This document shows positions 42,724 through 55,989 of a DNA stretch of 64,000 nt, one piece after another. Location: NCBI GenBank assembly GCA_035623275.1, contig DASPTT010000009.1, forward strand, positions 1 through 64,000. The letters run 5' to 3'. How positions within the stretch are numbered: position 1 is the first letter of the stretch; every line of letters starts with the position of its first letter. A program made the translations under genes and the position numbers. Origin of the DNA: DASPTT01 sp035623275 (GTDB taxonomy: Bacteria > Actinomycetota > Acidimicrobiia > Acidimicrobiales > UBA8190). Under the pieces are notes generated by a model. It had not been told where the DNA came from, did no database searches, and was given only the letters and a program-made list of their open reading frames with translations.

Positions 42724-44568
42724 TCAGGCGCGAGGGTCGACCAGTGCCCCGTCGCTCAGCTCCTTGAACCGCTCGAGCTCCAGGGCCGGTTCTTCGATCC
42801 CGCGCAACGTCCCGGCCTCCTGAAGGTGTGACCGGGCGAACAGCTTGGCGACGAGTGCCTTGCGCGAGGACGACGACGTCCGCTCCTCCTCGCCCGCCTG
42901 CTCGACGAGGAGCGCAGCCGTGTACACGTCGACCATGTACTGGGCCAGGGGGAACAGGCGAGCCTCCGCCACAGGGCGCTCGAGCGAGCGCCAAACCTCC
43001 ACCGACCTGCGCAACTCACCCAGGCGCCGCTCGACCAGGCCCACCGTCGCGGTGTCGGAGCGGCCGGCGTGCTCGAGTGCTCCGGTGATCCGGTCGAAGA
43101 GCGCGAGGTGCGCATCCTCCTTGTCGATGCCCCGGCGAACGTCGAGGCACAAGATGTTGTCCGGGCCCTCCCACACGGTGTTGACCTGGGCATCCCGGAA
43201 GATCCTGGCCACCGGCCAGGTCTCGATGTAGCCGTTGCCGCCGTGGATCTCGACGGCGTCGCTGGCGGCGGCGATGCCGTGGCGGGCGGCACGGAGCTTC
43301 ACCAGCGGGGCGCCGATCCGCAGACGCGGCCATTCGCCGCCGGCGCGCCCGCGCCAGCTCGGGCCGAGGAAGCCGTCGAACACCAACGCCTGAGTGGCCT
43401 CCGTCTCCACGATCATCTCGGCGAGCTTGCGCTGCATGAGCGGCTGGTCGATCAGTGCCGCGCCGAACGCCTCGCGTCGACGTGCGTAGCAGAGGGACTC
43501 CACCAGCGCCCGGCGGGCGCACCCGAGACCCATCATGGCGATACCGAGGCGGGCGCCGTTGGTCAGCTCCATCATGCGGGCCAGGCCGCGGCCGTCGGCT
43601 GCCGCGTCCGTGGCCAGCGCGGTCGAGGCATCGGTGCCCCCGGCACCCCCCGTCCCACGGGGTGCCGGTGCCAGGAGGAACCCTTCGGCGTCGACCAACT
43701 CGATCTCCGCCGAGGCGACGGCGCGGGTGCCGAGCTTGTCCTTCAGCTGACGGATGCGGACGCCGTTTCGCGAGCCGTCACGCCTGGTGCGCAGCACCAG
43801 GAAGGGCGCGACACCACGCGTGGCGTCGGGGGCACCCTCGGGCTTCGCCAAGACGACGTACGCCGACCCGTTGGCGTTGGAAGCGAACCACTTGAGGCCG
43901 TTGAGCCGCCAAGAATCGCCGTCGGGCGTCGCCGTCGTCTCGAGCATCGCCAGGTCCGCGCCACCCGCCCGCTCGGTGAACAGCTGCGCGGCCTCGCCGC
44001 CGAAGTCACCGTCGGCGAGCAGCTCGCGGACGATGGGCTTCACGTCCTCGGGCGCGAAGCGCTCGGCCATCCGGGCGACCATGTCGCCGCCGGTGCCGAG
44101 CGCACAGGTCATCCCGATCTCAGCCTGGTCGAGGAGGTAGCTCCACGCGGCCGCCATGGGCGCGGGGTCCACGCCGGCCCGTGCCGCCTCGGCGGCGAAC
44201 GACGGTCCGGCGAAATTGTCGGCCAGCAGGTCTGCCTTGGAGGCCTCGAAGCTCGGGGGCGTCACCACACGGCTGATGTCGTGACCCCACCGGTCGTACT
44301 TCTCGAGCCGCGGCGGGTTCCGGTCGGTCTCCTCGGCGCGCCGGGCGATGGGTCCGCCCATGAGAGCGCCGACGCGCTGGAGGTGGGGCGTCGCCCAGGC
44401 GAGCCCCTCGTCGCCGAGATGCGCCCTCATGAGGAATTGGAGCGTGGGATCGCTGCTGTACCAATTGAGCCCGACGGCACCCTCGTAGCGGTCGGTGTCG
44501 TAGCGCCGGGCTTTGTCGGGGGTGGAGAAGGGAAGGTGCTCCACGTTCTCGTCGAAATAGGACGCCAT
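42724..44568 (-). CDS. AidB-like acyl-CoA dehydrogenase
   Basis: 614-residue flavoprotein, longer than standard acyl-CoA dehydrogenases (about 380). It has the N-terminal extension of the AidB/isovaleryl branch and a C-terminal helical extension. Family segments are ITCAL-like MTCALGTGG, LTERAGGADLAM, LNGLKWFASNA, a GCARRALVESLCYARRREAFG helix, and the C-terminal AVEIHGGNGYIETWPVARIFRDAQ region. AidB in Escherichia coli protects DNA from alkylation; the role here could also be fatty-acid oxidation. ATG start; isolated gene. Confidence 0.88.
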   Translation of the reverse strand: MASYFDENVEHLPFSTPDKARRYDTDRYEGAVGLNWYSSDPTLQFLMRAHLGDEGLAWATPHLQRVGALMGGPIARRAEETDRNPPRLEKYDRWGHDISRVVTPPSFEASKADLLADNFAGPSFAAEAARAGVDPAPMAAAWSYLLDQAEIGMTCALGTGGDMVARMAERFAPEDVKPIVRELLADGDFGGEAAQLFTERAGGADLAMLETTATPDGDSWRLNGLKWFASNANGSAYVVLAKPEGAPDATRGVAPFLVLRTRRDGSRNGVRIRQLKDKLGTRAVASAEIELVDAEGFLLAPAPRGTGGAGGTDASTALATDAAADGRGLARMMELTNGARLGIAMMGLGCARRALVESLCYARRREAFGAALIDQPLMQRKLAEMIVETEATQALVFDGFLGPSWRGRAGGEWPRLRIGAPLVKLRAARHGIAAASDAVEIHGGNGYIETWPVARIFRDAQVNTVWEGPDNILCLDVRRGIDKEDAHLALFDRITGALEHAGRSDTATVGLVERRLGELRRSVEVWRSLERPVAEARLFPLAQYMVDVYTAALLVEQAGEEERTSSSSRKALVAKLFARSHLQEAGTLRGIEEPALELERFKELSDGALVDPRA

Positions 44569-44613
44569 GAGGCAACTCTACGACCGGCGCCGCCGAATCG
44601 GCGCACGGGGCCG

Positions 44614-45093
44614 TCAGTGCGGGGCGATGTACTGCGCGGTGACGAGTTTGCCCCGCCGAACGTCGAGCACCCACACGCAGCCCTTCAGTCCCGGTGGACG
44701 GCGGGGCAGCACGTACCCGTCCTCGCGGGCCATCCGGGCCAGTACCTCGCCGAGGACCTCGCCGTGCGTGCACACCACGACGCCTGAGCGGCTATGGGGA
44801 GCGCTCAAACGCCTGATCAGCCGGAGGGCCGCGGCGGGTGTGTCCGGCCCCAGGCGCGAGGTGCGCTCGATCTCGAGCCGCCGGGTGGCCGCGAGCGGCG
44901 CCATGGTCTGGAGGCACCGCAGCTGGCCGCTCGAGACGATCCTCGTCGGCTTGAGCGGGACCAGGACGTCGACGAGCCGATCGGCTTGTCGCCGACCGCG
45001 GGCATCGAGCGGCCGGAGCCTGTCCGGACGGCGCCACTGGTCCTTGCGCCCGGCGTGGGCGTGGCGTACCAGGATGAGCCGCACGTCCTCCAT
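44614..45093 (-). CDS. SixA-like histidine phosphatase
   Basis: 159 residues with the short histidine-phosphatase layout: LVRHAHAG (R10, H11) at the start, SSGQLRCLQTM after the first helix, and VVCTHGEVL with the second catalytic His. It resembles SixA and the actinobacterial MutT-associated phosphatases. Substrate unknown. A small independent gene, divergent from nothing and 45 bp upstream of the AidB-like gene on the same strand. Confidence 0.82.
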   Translation of the reverse strand: MEDVRLILVRHAHAGRKDQWRRPDRLRPLDARGRRQADRLVDVLVPLKPTRIVSSGQLRCLQTMAPLAATRRLEIERTSRLGPDTPAAALRLIRRLSAPHSRSGVVVCTHGEVLGEVLARMAREDGYVLPRRPPGLKGCVWVLDVRRGKLVTAQYIAPH

Positions 45094-45137
45094 CCTTTCG
45101 TGCGCCGTCCGGGCATCGAGCAGAGGGGAGGCTAGCG

Positions 45138-45160
45138 GGCCGGGCCTTCACGACCCGGCC
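45138..45160 (-). terminator. Candidate terminator hairpin after the small membrane-protein pair
   Basis: Seven-base arms GGCCGGG and CCCGGCC with a nine-base loop, downstream of the 45274-45618 gene. There is no U-tract, as is common in high-GC actinomycetes. Suggested by position and stem only. Confidence 0.4.
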
Positions 45161-45273
45161 GACGGGTAGGCCAAGAGCGAGCTCGGCGAGCGCGGCGCCG
45201 AAGACCGGCGCCTGAGCGCCACCGGAACAAGCGTCAGGTCAAGCGGACGGCGTCGAACCCCGACGCCTCGGGC

Positions 45274-45618
45274 TCAGTCGGCCTCCTCGGCCACCTCGGC
45301 CATCGCCTCGAGCCCCTTGAACCTCGTCCTGGCCAGGAAGTGCACGGTGAGGGTGAGCGCCGCCACCGGCCACTCGACGACCTCGAACGCCACCAAGGCG
45401 ACGTTGCCGAGGACCAGGATCACGTCGACCTCGTCCCGCCTCAGGAGACCCTCGAAGGATCGCCAGAACTGGTCGAGGTGAAGGTCCGAGAGCGACGGCA
45501 GGGACGGCAGGGACGGCAGGGACGGCAGGGACGGCAGCCACGATGGGATGGCCACCTCGACCGACCCGTCCGGGCCCGACCCGTTGGTCGCTGCCTTGGC
45601 GGCGGTGGATGGTGACAT
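45274..45618 (-). CDS. Small membrane protein with LPS repeats, unknown function
   Basis: 114 residues. A hydrophilic start leads into a SLP tandem tract (about 27-43) encoded by 9-bp units. A possibly amphipathic DLHLDQFWRSFEGLLRR follows, then one or two helices (VDVILVLGNVALVAFEVVEW and the next hydrophobic segment), and an acidic C-terminus. No family recognised. Its ATG lies two bases after the stop of the preceding small membrane-protein gene, so the two are co-translated. They are divergent from a patatin-like lipase gene. Confidence 0.65.
   Translation of the reverse strand: MSPSTAAKAATNGSGPDGSVEVAIPSWLPSLPSLPSLPSLPSLSDLHLDQFWRSFEGLLRRDEVDVILVLGNVALVAFEVVEWPVAALTLTVHFLARTRFKGLEAMAEVAEEAD
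45494..45538 (-). repeat. In-frame 5 x 9-bp tandem repeat
   Basis: Five copies of a 9-bp unit (GGGACGGCA phase) encode the Ser-Leu-Pro tract of the small membrane protein. Confidence 0.85.
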
Positions 45619-45620
45619 GG

Positions 45621-45878
45621 TCACGCCCCTGCACGCATCCGGTGCCGCGCGATGACCACACCGGCCCCGAGCAATACGGCAAGTGGCAGGTCGACCGCGC
45701 CGAGAGCCACACTGCCGACGAGGACACCCCAGAAGCCGGCATCGACCACGCGTTCGGGAACATGCACGTGGACGACGGGCACCACGTAGTCGCCTCGTCC
45801 GTTGGCGCCGTGACCTGTGGGCTTCGCCTGGGTCGTCGGCTTCGTCTCGGTCGTCGGCTTCGTCTGGGTCGTCGCCAT
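45621..45878 (-). CDS. Small membrane protein with TTxTKP repeats, unknown function
   Basis: 85 residues. The N-terminal 20 residues are three TT(Q/E)(T/A)KP units from 18-bp repeats. A YVVPVVHVHVPERVVDAG segment follows, and then about two hydrophobic helices. The ATG has GAGGAGGAA directly upstream, a strong ribosome site, so expression is likely. It is first gene of a two-gene unit with the SLP-repeat protein. No family recognised. Confidence 0.65.
   Translation of the reverse strand: MATTQTKPTTETKPTTQAKPTGHGANGRGDYVVPVVHVHVPERVVDAGFWGVLVGSVALGAVDLPLAVLLGAGVVIARHRMRAGA
45819..45872 (-). repeat. In-frame 3 x 18-bp tandem repeat
   Basis: Three 18-bp units encode TTQTKP, TTETKP, TTQAKP at residues 3-20 of the small membrane protein. 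Confidence 0.85.
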
Positions 45879-46115
45879 CGTTCCTCCTCGACGCCCACCG
45901 GGTCTCGTACCCAGATTGCACCGCCCCCCGGATCCCCGCCAGGGGCCAAGGTCACCGGCCGGGGACCGGCCGTTTCGTCGTCCCCCCACCCACGTCGCAT
46001 GGCCCGCCGCCCCGGCCAACGGGGACCTTGGACCCTGGCTCCCGGGCCGCCGGCGGGATCAGCCTGGACGTGGGGCCCTGCTCGGTGCCGTCCGATCAGG
46101 GCCACCGCACGATCG

Positions 46116-47186
46116 ATGACCGTTCTCTCCCCGACCCCGCTCCCTCCCCCCACCGGGTCACCCAAACCCAGCGGTGCCCGGCGTGTCGGACTCGCCCTGG
46201 GAAGCGGCGGTGCCCGCGGCTATGCGCACATCGGCGTCATCGAGGTGCTCGAGGAACGGGGCTTCGAGATCGCCGGCGTGGCGGGATCATCGATGGGCGC
46301 GGTGGTCGGTGGCCTCTACTGCGCCGGCCAGCTCGACCGCTACACGGAGTGGGTGGGCGACCTGTCGCAACTCGACGTGCTCCGCCTCTTGGACGTCTCC
46401 CTGTCGGCGCCGGGTGCGTTCCGGGCCGAACGGATCCTGGCCCGCCTCCGGACCCTCGTCGGCAGCGTCGCCATCGAGGACCTGCCCGTCCCGTTCACCG
46501 CCGTCGCCACGGACCTGCTCGCCCGCAAGGCCGTCTGGTTCCGGCGCGGCCCGCTGGACATCGCGCTGCGGGCGTCGATGGCGATCCCTGGGGTCTTCAC
46601 GCCGGTGGTGCTGGGCGGCCGCCTCCTCGTGGACGGCGGTCTCATGGAACCCGTACCCGTCGCCCCGATCAGCTCGGCGGATGCCGACGCGACCATCGCG
46701 GTCGATCTCGGTGGCGAGCGCGTCGGGACGTCCGGCGTGGTCTCGCCTCTGGACGCGTTGGCCGACCCCTCGCCGGTGGACGAATGGCTCGAGCGCTTCC
46801 GGGGCGGTGCGGCGCGCCTGCTCGATCGCGAGATGATCCGCTCCCTGGCCACACGCCTCGGCCGGGCGCCCGGTTTCGGGGCGGACCAGGACGAGGAGGA
46901 GGAGAATGAGGAGGAGGAGGAGGAGAAGGGCACGCCGACGGAGCCGAGCCCGGCGGACCTGCCGACCAGCTTGCGAGCACTCGACGTGATGTCCCAGTCG
47001 ATCGAGGCCATGCACGCCGCGCTCACCCGCGTCCGTCTGGCCGAGAACCCTCCGGACGTGCTGATCACCGTGCCGCGCGACGCGTGCCGCAGCCGCGACT
47101 TCCATCGGTCGCGTGAGCTGATCGGGCTCGGGCGCATCCTCGCCGCCGAGGCACTCGACGCCGCCGGGTTGACGGCGGCCCGCTAG
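46116..47186 (+). CDS. Patatin-like phospholipase (RssA/YchK-like)
   Basis: 356-residue acyl hydrolase. The oxyanion loop is GSGGARG at about 29-35, the nucleophile elbow GSSMG has S59, and the catalytic Asp is in LLVDGGLMEP. A low-complexity stretch of about twelve Glu residues (near 254-266) separates the catalytic domain from a C-terminal helical part. No signal peptide, so cytosolic or membrane-associated. The ATG at 46116 was chosen because upstream codons are Pro/Ser-rich and overlap the divergent small-protein promoter. Confidence 0.88.
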   Translation: MTVLSPTPLPPPTGSPKPSGARRVGLALGSGGARGYAHIGVIEVLEERGFEIAGVAGSSMGAVVGGLYCAGQLDRYTEWVGDLSQLDVLRLLDVSLSAPGAFRAERILARLRTLVGSVAIEDLPVPFTAVATDLLARKAVWFRRGPLDIALRASMAIPGVFTPVVLGGRLLVDGGLMEPVPVAPISSADADATIAVDLGGERVGTSGVVSPLDALADPSPVDEWLERFRGGAARLLDREMIRSLATRLGRAPGFGADQDEEEENEEEEEEKGTPTEPSPADLPTSLRALDVMSQSIEAMHAALTRVRLAENPPDVLITVPRDACRSRDFHRSRELIGLGRILAAEALDAAGLTAAR

Positions 47187-47298
47187 GCTCGGACCCGGAG
47201 CACGACGTGTTCGCGCAACGTTCACCAAGGGTTTGCCCCACGGTCACCAAACCAGCACCCGCGCCCGGCGCGGTTTCCTTACGCTTCCCGAGGGCGGC

Positions 47299-47472
47299 AT
47301 GCACGGAGAGCGGGGAGGATCGGCGTTGGAGATTGTGCTCGAGAGGATCCTGGTCGAGGTCCTCGCCGTCGTCGCACAGCTGGCGCTGCTCAGGCTGCTC
47401 GCATGGTTGCGCGGGCGCGCGACCGGAGGAGCACCTGTCGCCGGCACGGTGGAATTGGCGACGGCCCACTGA
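47299..47472 (+). CDS. Small single-helix protein, unknown function
   Basis: 57 residues from the ATG, or 48 from a TTG at 47326 that has a better ribosome site (GGGAGGA). One amphipathic-to-hydrophobic helix (IVLERILVEVLAVVAQLALL) is followed by an Arg-rich boundary and a short tail. It precedes the large P-type ATPase gene by 60 bp on the same strand and could be a small membrane partner. That is position-based inference only. Confidence 0.4.
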   Translation: MHGERGGSALEIVLERILVEVLAVVAQLALLRLLAWLRGRATGGAPVAGTVELATAH

Positions 47473-47478
47473 CAGACC

Positions 47479-47521
47479 CCCCGGGGCGCGAACCCGGGGC
47501 GTAGGGGCGCCCGCCGGGCGC
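47479..47521 (+). other. Two adjacent hairpins before the P-type ATPase gene
   Basis: The first has arms CCCCGGG and CCCGGGG (47479-47499, loop of seven). The second has arms GCGCCC and GGGCGC (47507-47521, loop of three). They lie in the 60-bp gap between a small ORF and the ATPase gene. They could form an attenuator or terminator, or act on translation of the ATPase. Confidence 0.45.
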
Positions 47522-47532
47522 AGGATCCGGAC

Positions 47533-51930
<4,398 letters not shown>

Positions 51931-52058
51931 CGGCCGATGCCCGGCACAGGTCAGCCCGGGTCGGCCACCGGTCACGTTCGCGGCGCTCGGGTGGTCCATA
52001 TGCTGAGACCCGCCGGACGAGCCAGCCGTGACCGCCCGGCCGACCGGAAAGGAACCCC

Positions 52059-52400
52059 ATGCCCGACGGACTCCGCCTCCTCGTCTTCCCGACGACGGAC
52101 CTCGCCCGTCAGACCGCCCTGCTGCGCTCGCTGAGCGGCACCGACCCCTACATCGAGGGGCCCTGGTACGTGGGCTTCCGGGTGGGCGAGGTCGAGCTCG
52201 GGATCGACCCTCGGGGGCACCGGGACTTCGGTCCGGGGCCGGTCTGCTACTGGGAGGTCGACGACCTCGAGGCGGCCGTCTCCAGGCTCGAGGCGGCCGG
52301 AGCCGAAGTGCGCCAGCCGGCCAAGGACGTCGGCGGCGGCATGCGCACGGCCGTCATGGTGGACGGCGACGGCAACGTGATCGGCCTGAGAGCGGGCTGA
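52059..52400 (+). CDS. VOC (glyoxalase/bleomycin-resistance) family protein
   Basis: 113 residues with the paired beta-alpha-beta-beta-beta module of the vicinal oxygen chelate superfamily: CYWEVDDLEAAVSRLEAAGA and the C-terminal MVDGDGNVIGL strand. The ATG follows AAAGGAA by a good distance. Metal ligands are incomplete in what I can see, so enzyme versus binding protein is open. Single gene between the ATPase and the second ABC exporter. Confidence 0.85.
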   Translation: MPDGLRLLVFPTTDLARQTALLRSLSGTDPYIEGPWYVGFRVGEVELGIDPRGHRDFGPGPVCYWEVDDLEAAVSRLEAAGAEVRQPAKDVGGGMRTAVMVDGDGNVIGLRAG

Positions 52401-52479
52401 CGCCCGGCCGGACCCCTGCCCGAGAGGAAGAGACGCGACGAGTATGGCCACGAGGAGATACCGGTTCAGCGTGTCCGCC

Positions 52480-53247
52480 CTACGTCCGCGGCTCCCAACT
52501 GAAGAAGCGGACAGCCAGCAACAGCCCTGCGATGCCCCAGGCCGCCACCAAGGCGACGTCGCTCCAGTGAAAGGGCGTGCCGAGAAAGCCCGCTTGCATC
52601 CCCAAGGCGAAATGTCTGACGGGGAAGATCCGCGCTACCCACAGGATCCATGACGGAGTGGCGTTCCCGAAGGCGATGAAGATCCCAGACAGAAAGAGCA
52701 GGGGCATGATCACCGCGTTCACGATGGCAGCCGAGGCATCGGCGTTGGGGATGACCGCTGTGATGGCCAGTCCCAGAGCACAGAACGTTGCCGCGCCCAC
52801 CGCCAGGATCACCACGAAATGCAGCAGGTTGATCCCGGTCGGGATGTCGGCCGAGTAGACGACCCGGCCGAACACCGCCGTGAGGACCACGAGGATGACG
52901 GCCACGATGAGGGCGTAGAGGATCCGGGCGGCCAAGAAGCAACCGGCAGGCAGGGGTGTCCCGTTGATCCGCTTCAAGATCCCCGCTTCGCGCTGGAACG
53001 TCATGCCGATCGCCGTGTTCACGAAGCAGGCCGTGATGACCCCGTAGGAGGCCATGGCGGCCACGTAATAGGTAGAGGACTTCACTGTGGTCGTTCCGAG
53101 GTGGACGGTGAAATGGCCCAGCAAGGCGGTGAAGATCACCAGGAACATGAGGGGGAAGGCGAAGACGAAAAAGGCGCTCGATGGATTGCGCCAGAACTCC
53201 TTGTGCACGTAGCGAATCTGGAAGAAGGTCTGGGCCACGGCACTCAT
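52480..53247 (-). CDS. ABC-2 type permease
   Basis: 255-residue permease with six helices. The EREAGILKRINGTPLPAG-like segment (MTFQREAGILKRINGTPLP) after helix 2 is typical of ABC-2 exporters, as is the late PVRHFALGM. The ATG overlaps the ATPase stop by ATGA. Substrate unknown, probably a drug or lipid. Confidence 0.88.
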   Translation of the reverse strand: MSAVAQTFFQIRYVHKEFWRNPSSAFFVFAFPLMFLVIFTALLGHFTVHLGTTTVKSSTYYVAAMASYGVITACFVNTAIGMTFQREAGILKRINGTPLPAGCFLAARILYALIVAVILVVLTAVFGRVVYSADIPTGINLLHFVVILAVGAATFCALGLAITAVIPNADASAAIVNAVIMPLLFLSGIFIAFGNATPSWILWVARIFPVRHFALGMQAGFLGTPFHWSDVALVAAWGIAGLLLAVRFFSWEPRT

Positions 53248-54182
53248 GGCTGCCCGTCTTCCGTCGGCGGCGAGGTCAGCGCCAGATAGACGTCTTCCAA
53301 AGAGGGCCGAGTCACCTCCAGGCCTTCGAGGCTCACCCCCTGCTCGATCGCCCAACCGGTGAGCTCGTGCAGCGTGACCTCCAGGTTCTCGACGCTCAGT
53401 TCGATGCACCCGTCGGGTCCGACCGGCTCGCCAAGTCCGGCGGGCGGCACCACCCCAGGGCCGACCCGATAGCGGACCCGAGCCCGGGCCCGATCGCGGG
53501 CGCCGAGGGTCGCGGGGGGACCTTCGGCCACGATGCGACCGGCGGCCATGACCGCCACCCGATTCGCCAGGCGCTGGGCTTCGTCCATGTAGTGGGTCGT
53601 GAGCAAGACCGTCTTGCCGAGCCTGGCCAGGTTCGTGATCACGTCCCAGGCTTCGTGACGCGCCGATGGGTCGAACCCGGTGGTCGGCTCGTCGAGGAAC
53701 AGCAACTCGGGGTCCCCGGCCAGGCCGATGGCCATGTCCAAGCGACGCTGCTGGCCACCCGAAAGGCGGATCACCCGCTCGTTGCTCTTGGCGGTGAGGC
53801 CGACGAGGTCGATGACCTCGGGAACGGGACGCGGGTGCGGATAGAAGCCGGCGTACATGGTGACCGTCTCGCGCACCGTCAGATAGGGATTGACCCCGGT
53901 GGATTGCAGGACGATCCCGATGCGCGGCTTGAGCTCGACGCGCTGACGACCAGGATCGCAACCCAAGACGGTGACCTCCCCGGCGTCTCTGGCTCGATAT
54001 CCCTCCAGGATCTCCACGGTGGTGGTCTTTCCCGCCCCATTGGGCCCGAGCAGAGCGAAGATCTCTCCGCGGTGGATGTCCAGGTCGACGCCTGCCACCG
54101 CTCGTGTCCCCGAGTAGGCCTTCACCAGTCCCCGCACCCGAATGGCGGGCGCCTCAGGCGACGAACGCTGCGATCCGACCAC
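53244..54182 (-). CDS. ABC exporter ATP-binding protein
   Basis: 312-residue ATPase. Walker A GPNGAGKTTT near residue 46, signature LSGGQQRRLDMA, Walker B LLFLDEPTTGFDP and H-loop TTHYMDEAQ place it in the DrrA/CcmA-like exporter class. A C-terminal region of about 90 residues resembles that of antibiotic or lipid exporters. GTG start. It is coupled to the permease gene downstream. Confidence 0.9.
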   Translation of the reverse strand: MVGSQRSSPEAPAIRVRGLVKAYSGTRAVAGVDLDIHRGEIFALLGPNGAGKTTTVEILEGYRARDAGEVTVLGCDPGRQRVELKPRIGIVLQSTGVNPYLTVRETVTMYAGFYPHPRPVPEVIDLVGLTAKSNERVIRLSGGQQRRLDMAIGLAGDPELLFLDEPTTGFDPSARHEAWDVITNLARLGKTVLLTTHYMDEAQRLANRVAVMAAGRIVAEGPPATLGARDRARARVRYRVGPGVVPPAGLGEPVGPDGCIELSVENLEVTLHELTGWAIEQGVSLEGLEVTRPSLEDVYLALTSPPTEDGQP

Positions 54183-54304
54183 CGTTCACATGGTCTCCGG
54201 CCTTGGCCCGTGGGGTCAGAGGAATAGGTCCCCAGGGGACGGCCCTCGAGTCGGATTTCGCGTGCCATTGGGCCGAGAGGTCTCTCGGAGCCGATCGGTT
54301 GCTC

Positions 54305-55228
54305 CTATTGGCTGCCCCTGCCCCGCCGAAGCTGGTCGCGTCGTTGTTCGGGCGTGACGCTGCTTGGTTGTGTGGTCTCGAGGAAGTCCAGGACGACCTC
54401 GACGAACCGGAAGGGCTCCTCCACGTGGGGATAGTGACCCACGCCCTCCATGATCTCCAGACGGCTGTTCGGGATCGCCTCGTGAGCCGCGTTTGCATGG
54501 ACGAGGGGGATGATCTTGTCCTTGTCGCCCCAGATGATGAGGGTCGGCATGTTCGCCGCCAGGTAGAGGCGGTCGATGGCACTCACGGATTGTCCGCCGG
54601 GATCGATCACGGCACGCATGGTGCGAACAAAGGCCTGGCGATTGGCGGGCTCGGTAAGCGAGGCAAAGGACCGCCACATTTCTCCGGCACGGGCGTGACG
54701 AATGCCCCGGTTCTGGAGAAAACCAAGGATCGAGTCCCCACAGTTGCGCACCGGTGCCGAGAAGACGATGGGCAACAGGTATTCGGTGGCGGGCAGGGTC
54801 AACAGACGTAGCATCCAGCTCACCTCACGTCCGAGGCCGCCCGCGTCCACCAAGACCAGTCGCTCACAGCGCTCGGGGAACTGATAGGCGAACTGCATCG
54901 CGACGCCTCCGCCGAAGGACTGGCCGATGACCGTGGCCCGTTCGATGCTCAAGACCTCCAAAAGGTCTCGCATGCCAGCCGCGTGGTTGCCGAGCGAGTA
55001 ATCACCGAGTGGCTTGGCCGACCTGCCGTGGCCGAGGAAGTCGGGGGCGAGCACCGTGTAGTCGCGCTGGAGGAGCTCCATGACGGGTACCCACGTCTCG
55101 GAGCTGCCCGCTATCCCGTGCAGGAGCAGGAGTACCGGTCCCTCGCCCGCCCGCCGGTAGGCGACCTCGTAGCCGTGGATGCTGACGTGCTGGACGGGGA
55201 ACTCGTCCGTCCTCGTCGCCGGTTCCAT
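54305..55228 (-). CDS. Alpha/beta hydrolase
   Basis: 307-residue hydrolase of the canonical fold. The oxyanion HG motif is LLLLHGIAGS, the nucleophile S104 is in GQSFGGG, the acid is probably the Asp of IIWGDKDKIIP, and the His is in GVGHYPHVEEP. No signal peptide. It resembles meta-cleavage product hydrolases and esterases, but the substrate is unknown. It lies 64 bp downstream of a small lipoprotein gene on the same strand. Confidence 0.9.
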   Translation of the reverse strand: MEPATRTDEFPVQHVSIHGYEVAYRRAGEGPVLLLLHGIAGSSETWVPVMELLQRDYTVLAPDFLGHGRSAKPLGDYSLGNHAAGMRDLLEVLSIERATVIGQSFGGGVAMQFAYQFPERCERLVLVDAGGLGREVSWMLRLLTLPATEYLLPIVFSAPVRNCGDSILGFLQNRGIRHARAGEMWRSFASLTEPANRQAFVRTMRAVIDPGGQSVSAIDRLYLAANMPTLIIWGDKDKIIPLVHANAAHEAIPNSRLEIMEGVGHYPHVEEPFRFVEVVLDFLETTQPSSVTPEQRRDQLRRGRGSQ

Positions 55229-55292
55229 GGGTCCATTGTCTCGGAGACCGGATCGTCCTGACAGGGTCTTTGGCCTCGCCCAGTGGAAGTCG

Positions 55293-55796
55293 TCACGTCT
55301 TCGACGCACTCCAGGAACCGCTGCCGCCGCCGCCCTGGAGCTGCCAGCTGCCCGACATTGAGCTGCCCGAGGCGGTGCCCGTGTACGTGACCGCCATGGC
55401 CCCCACGGTGCCGAAGCTGATGGAGCCACCGCTGACGGTCCCGGTGATGTTGGTGGGGGCGTTGCCGAAGGAGGAGATCTCGATGGTGCCGCTCAGGTTC
55501 GACCCCGACTGCTGCCAACTCAGGGTGAACGTACCGCTGTACGAGCCGCTGTACTGACCGGACCAGGCACCCGAGAGCCCAGCGGCCGATGGCGCCGTCG
55601 TCGACGGTGCCGAAGTCGTCGAGGGTGCCGAAGTCGTCGACGGTGCCGAAGTCGCAGGCGCCTGGTCCGACGTCGCGGCCCTTGTCGCATCGGTGGAAAC
55701 GCTCGAGGTGCTGGAACAGCCGAGCGCGGCCACCGCAATCGCTGACAGGGTCAGCGCCAACAGGAGCCGCGTGGCGATGGGGGGCGTTCGGGACAT
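55293..55796 (-). CDS. Small Ser/Thr/Gly-rich lipoprotein, unknown function
   Basis: 167 residues. A signal peptide ends in a lipobox (VAALGC, about 22-27). A Ser/Thr/Ala/Pro linker with three SAPSTT units (18-bp repeats) leads to about 95 residues of beta-rich Gly/Ser/Thr sequence with regular TFTLSWQQSG and GTIEISSF strands. It looks like an extracellular beta-sandwich on a flexible stalk. No family recognised. It may be cotranscribed with the hydrolase. Confidence 0.75.
   Translation of the reverse strand: MSRTPPIATRLLLALTLSAIAVAALGCSSTSSVSTDATRAATSDQAPATSAPSTTSAPSTTSAPSTTAPSAAGLSGAWSGQYSGSYSGTFTLSWQQSGSNLSGTIEISSFGNAPTNITGTVSGGSISFGTVGAMAVTYTGTASGSSMSGSWQLQGGGGSGSWSASKT
55599..55652 (-). 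repeat. In-frame 3 x 18-bp tandem repeat in a lipoprotein linker
   Basis: Three 18-bp units encode SAPSTT three times in the linker after the lipobox cysteine. Confidence 0.9.
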
Positions 55797-55989
55797 TCTG
55801 ACCTCCCGGGTTGGGGTTTCGAAGGGGCGTCCTCTACCGAAGGTGACGAGCCGGGGCCCCTTGGGTTACAGCCCCGGGCCCCACCTCGACCCGACCTCGA
55901 CGACCTCGACCTCGTCCCTTCCGAGATGGCGCACCGGACCGGAGGAGCGAACGCGACCGGATGGAGGGGAGGTCGGCTCGCAACAGGCT

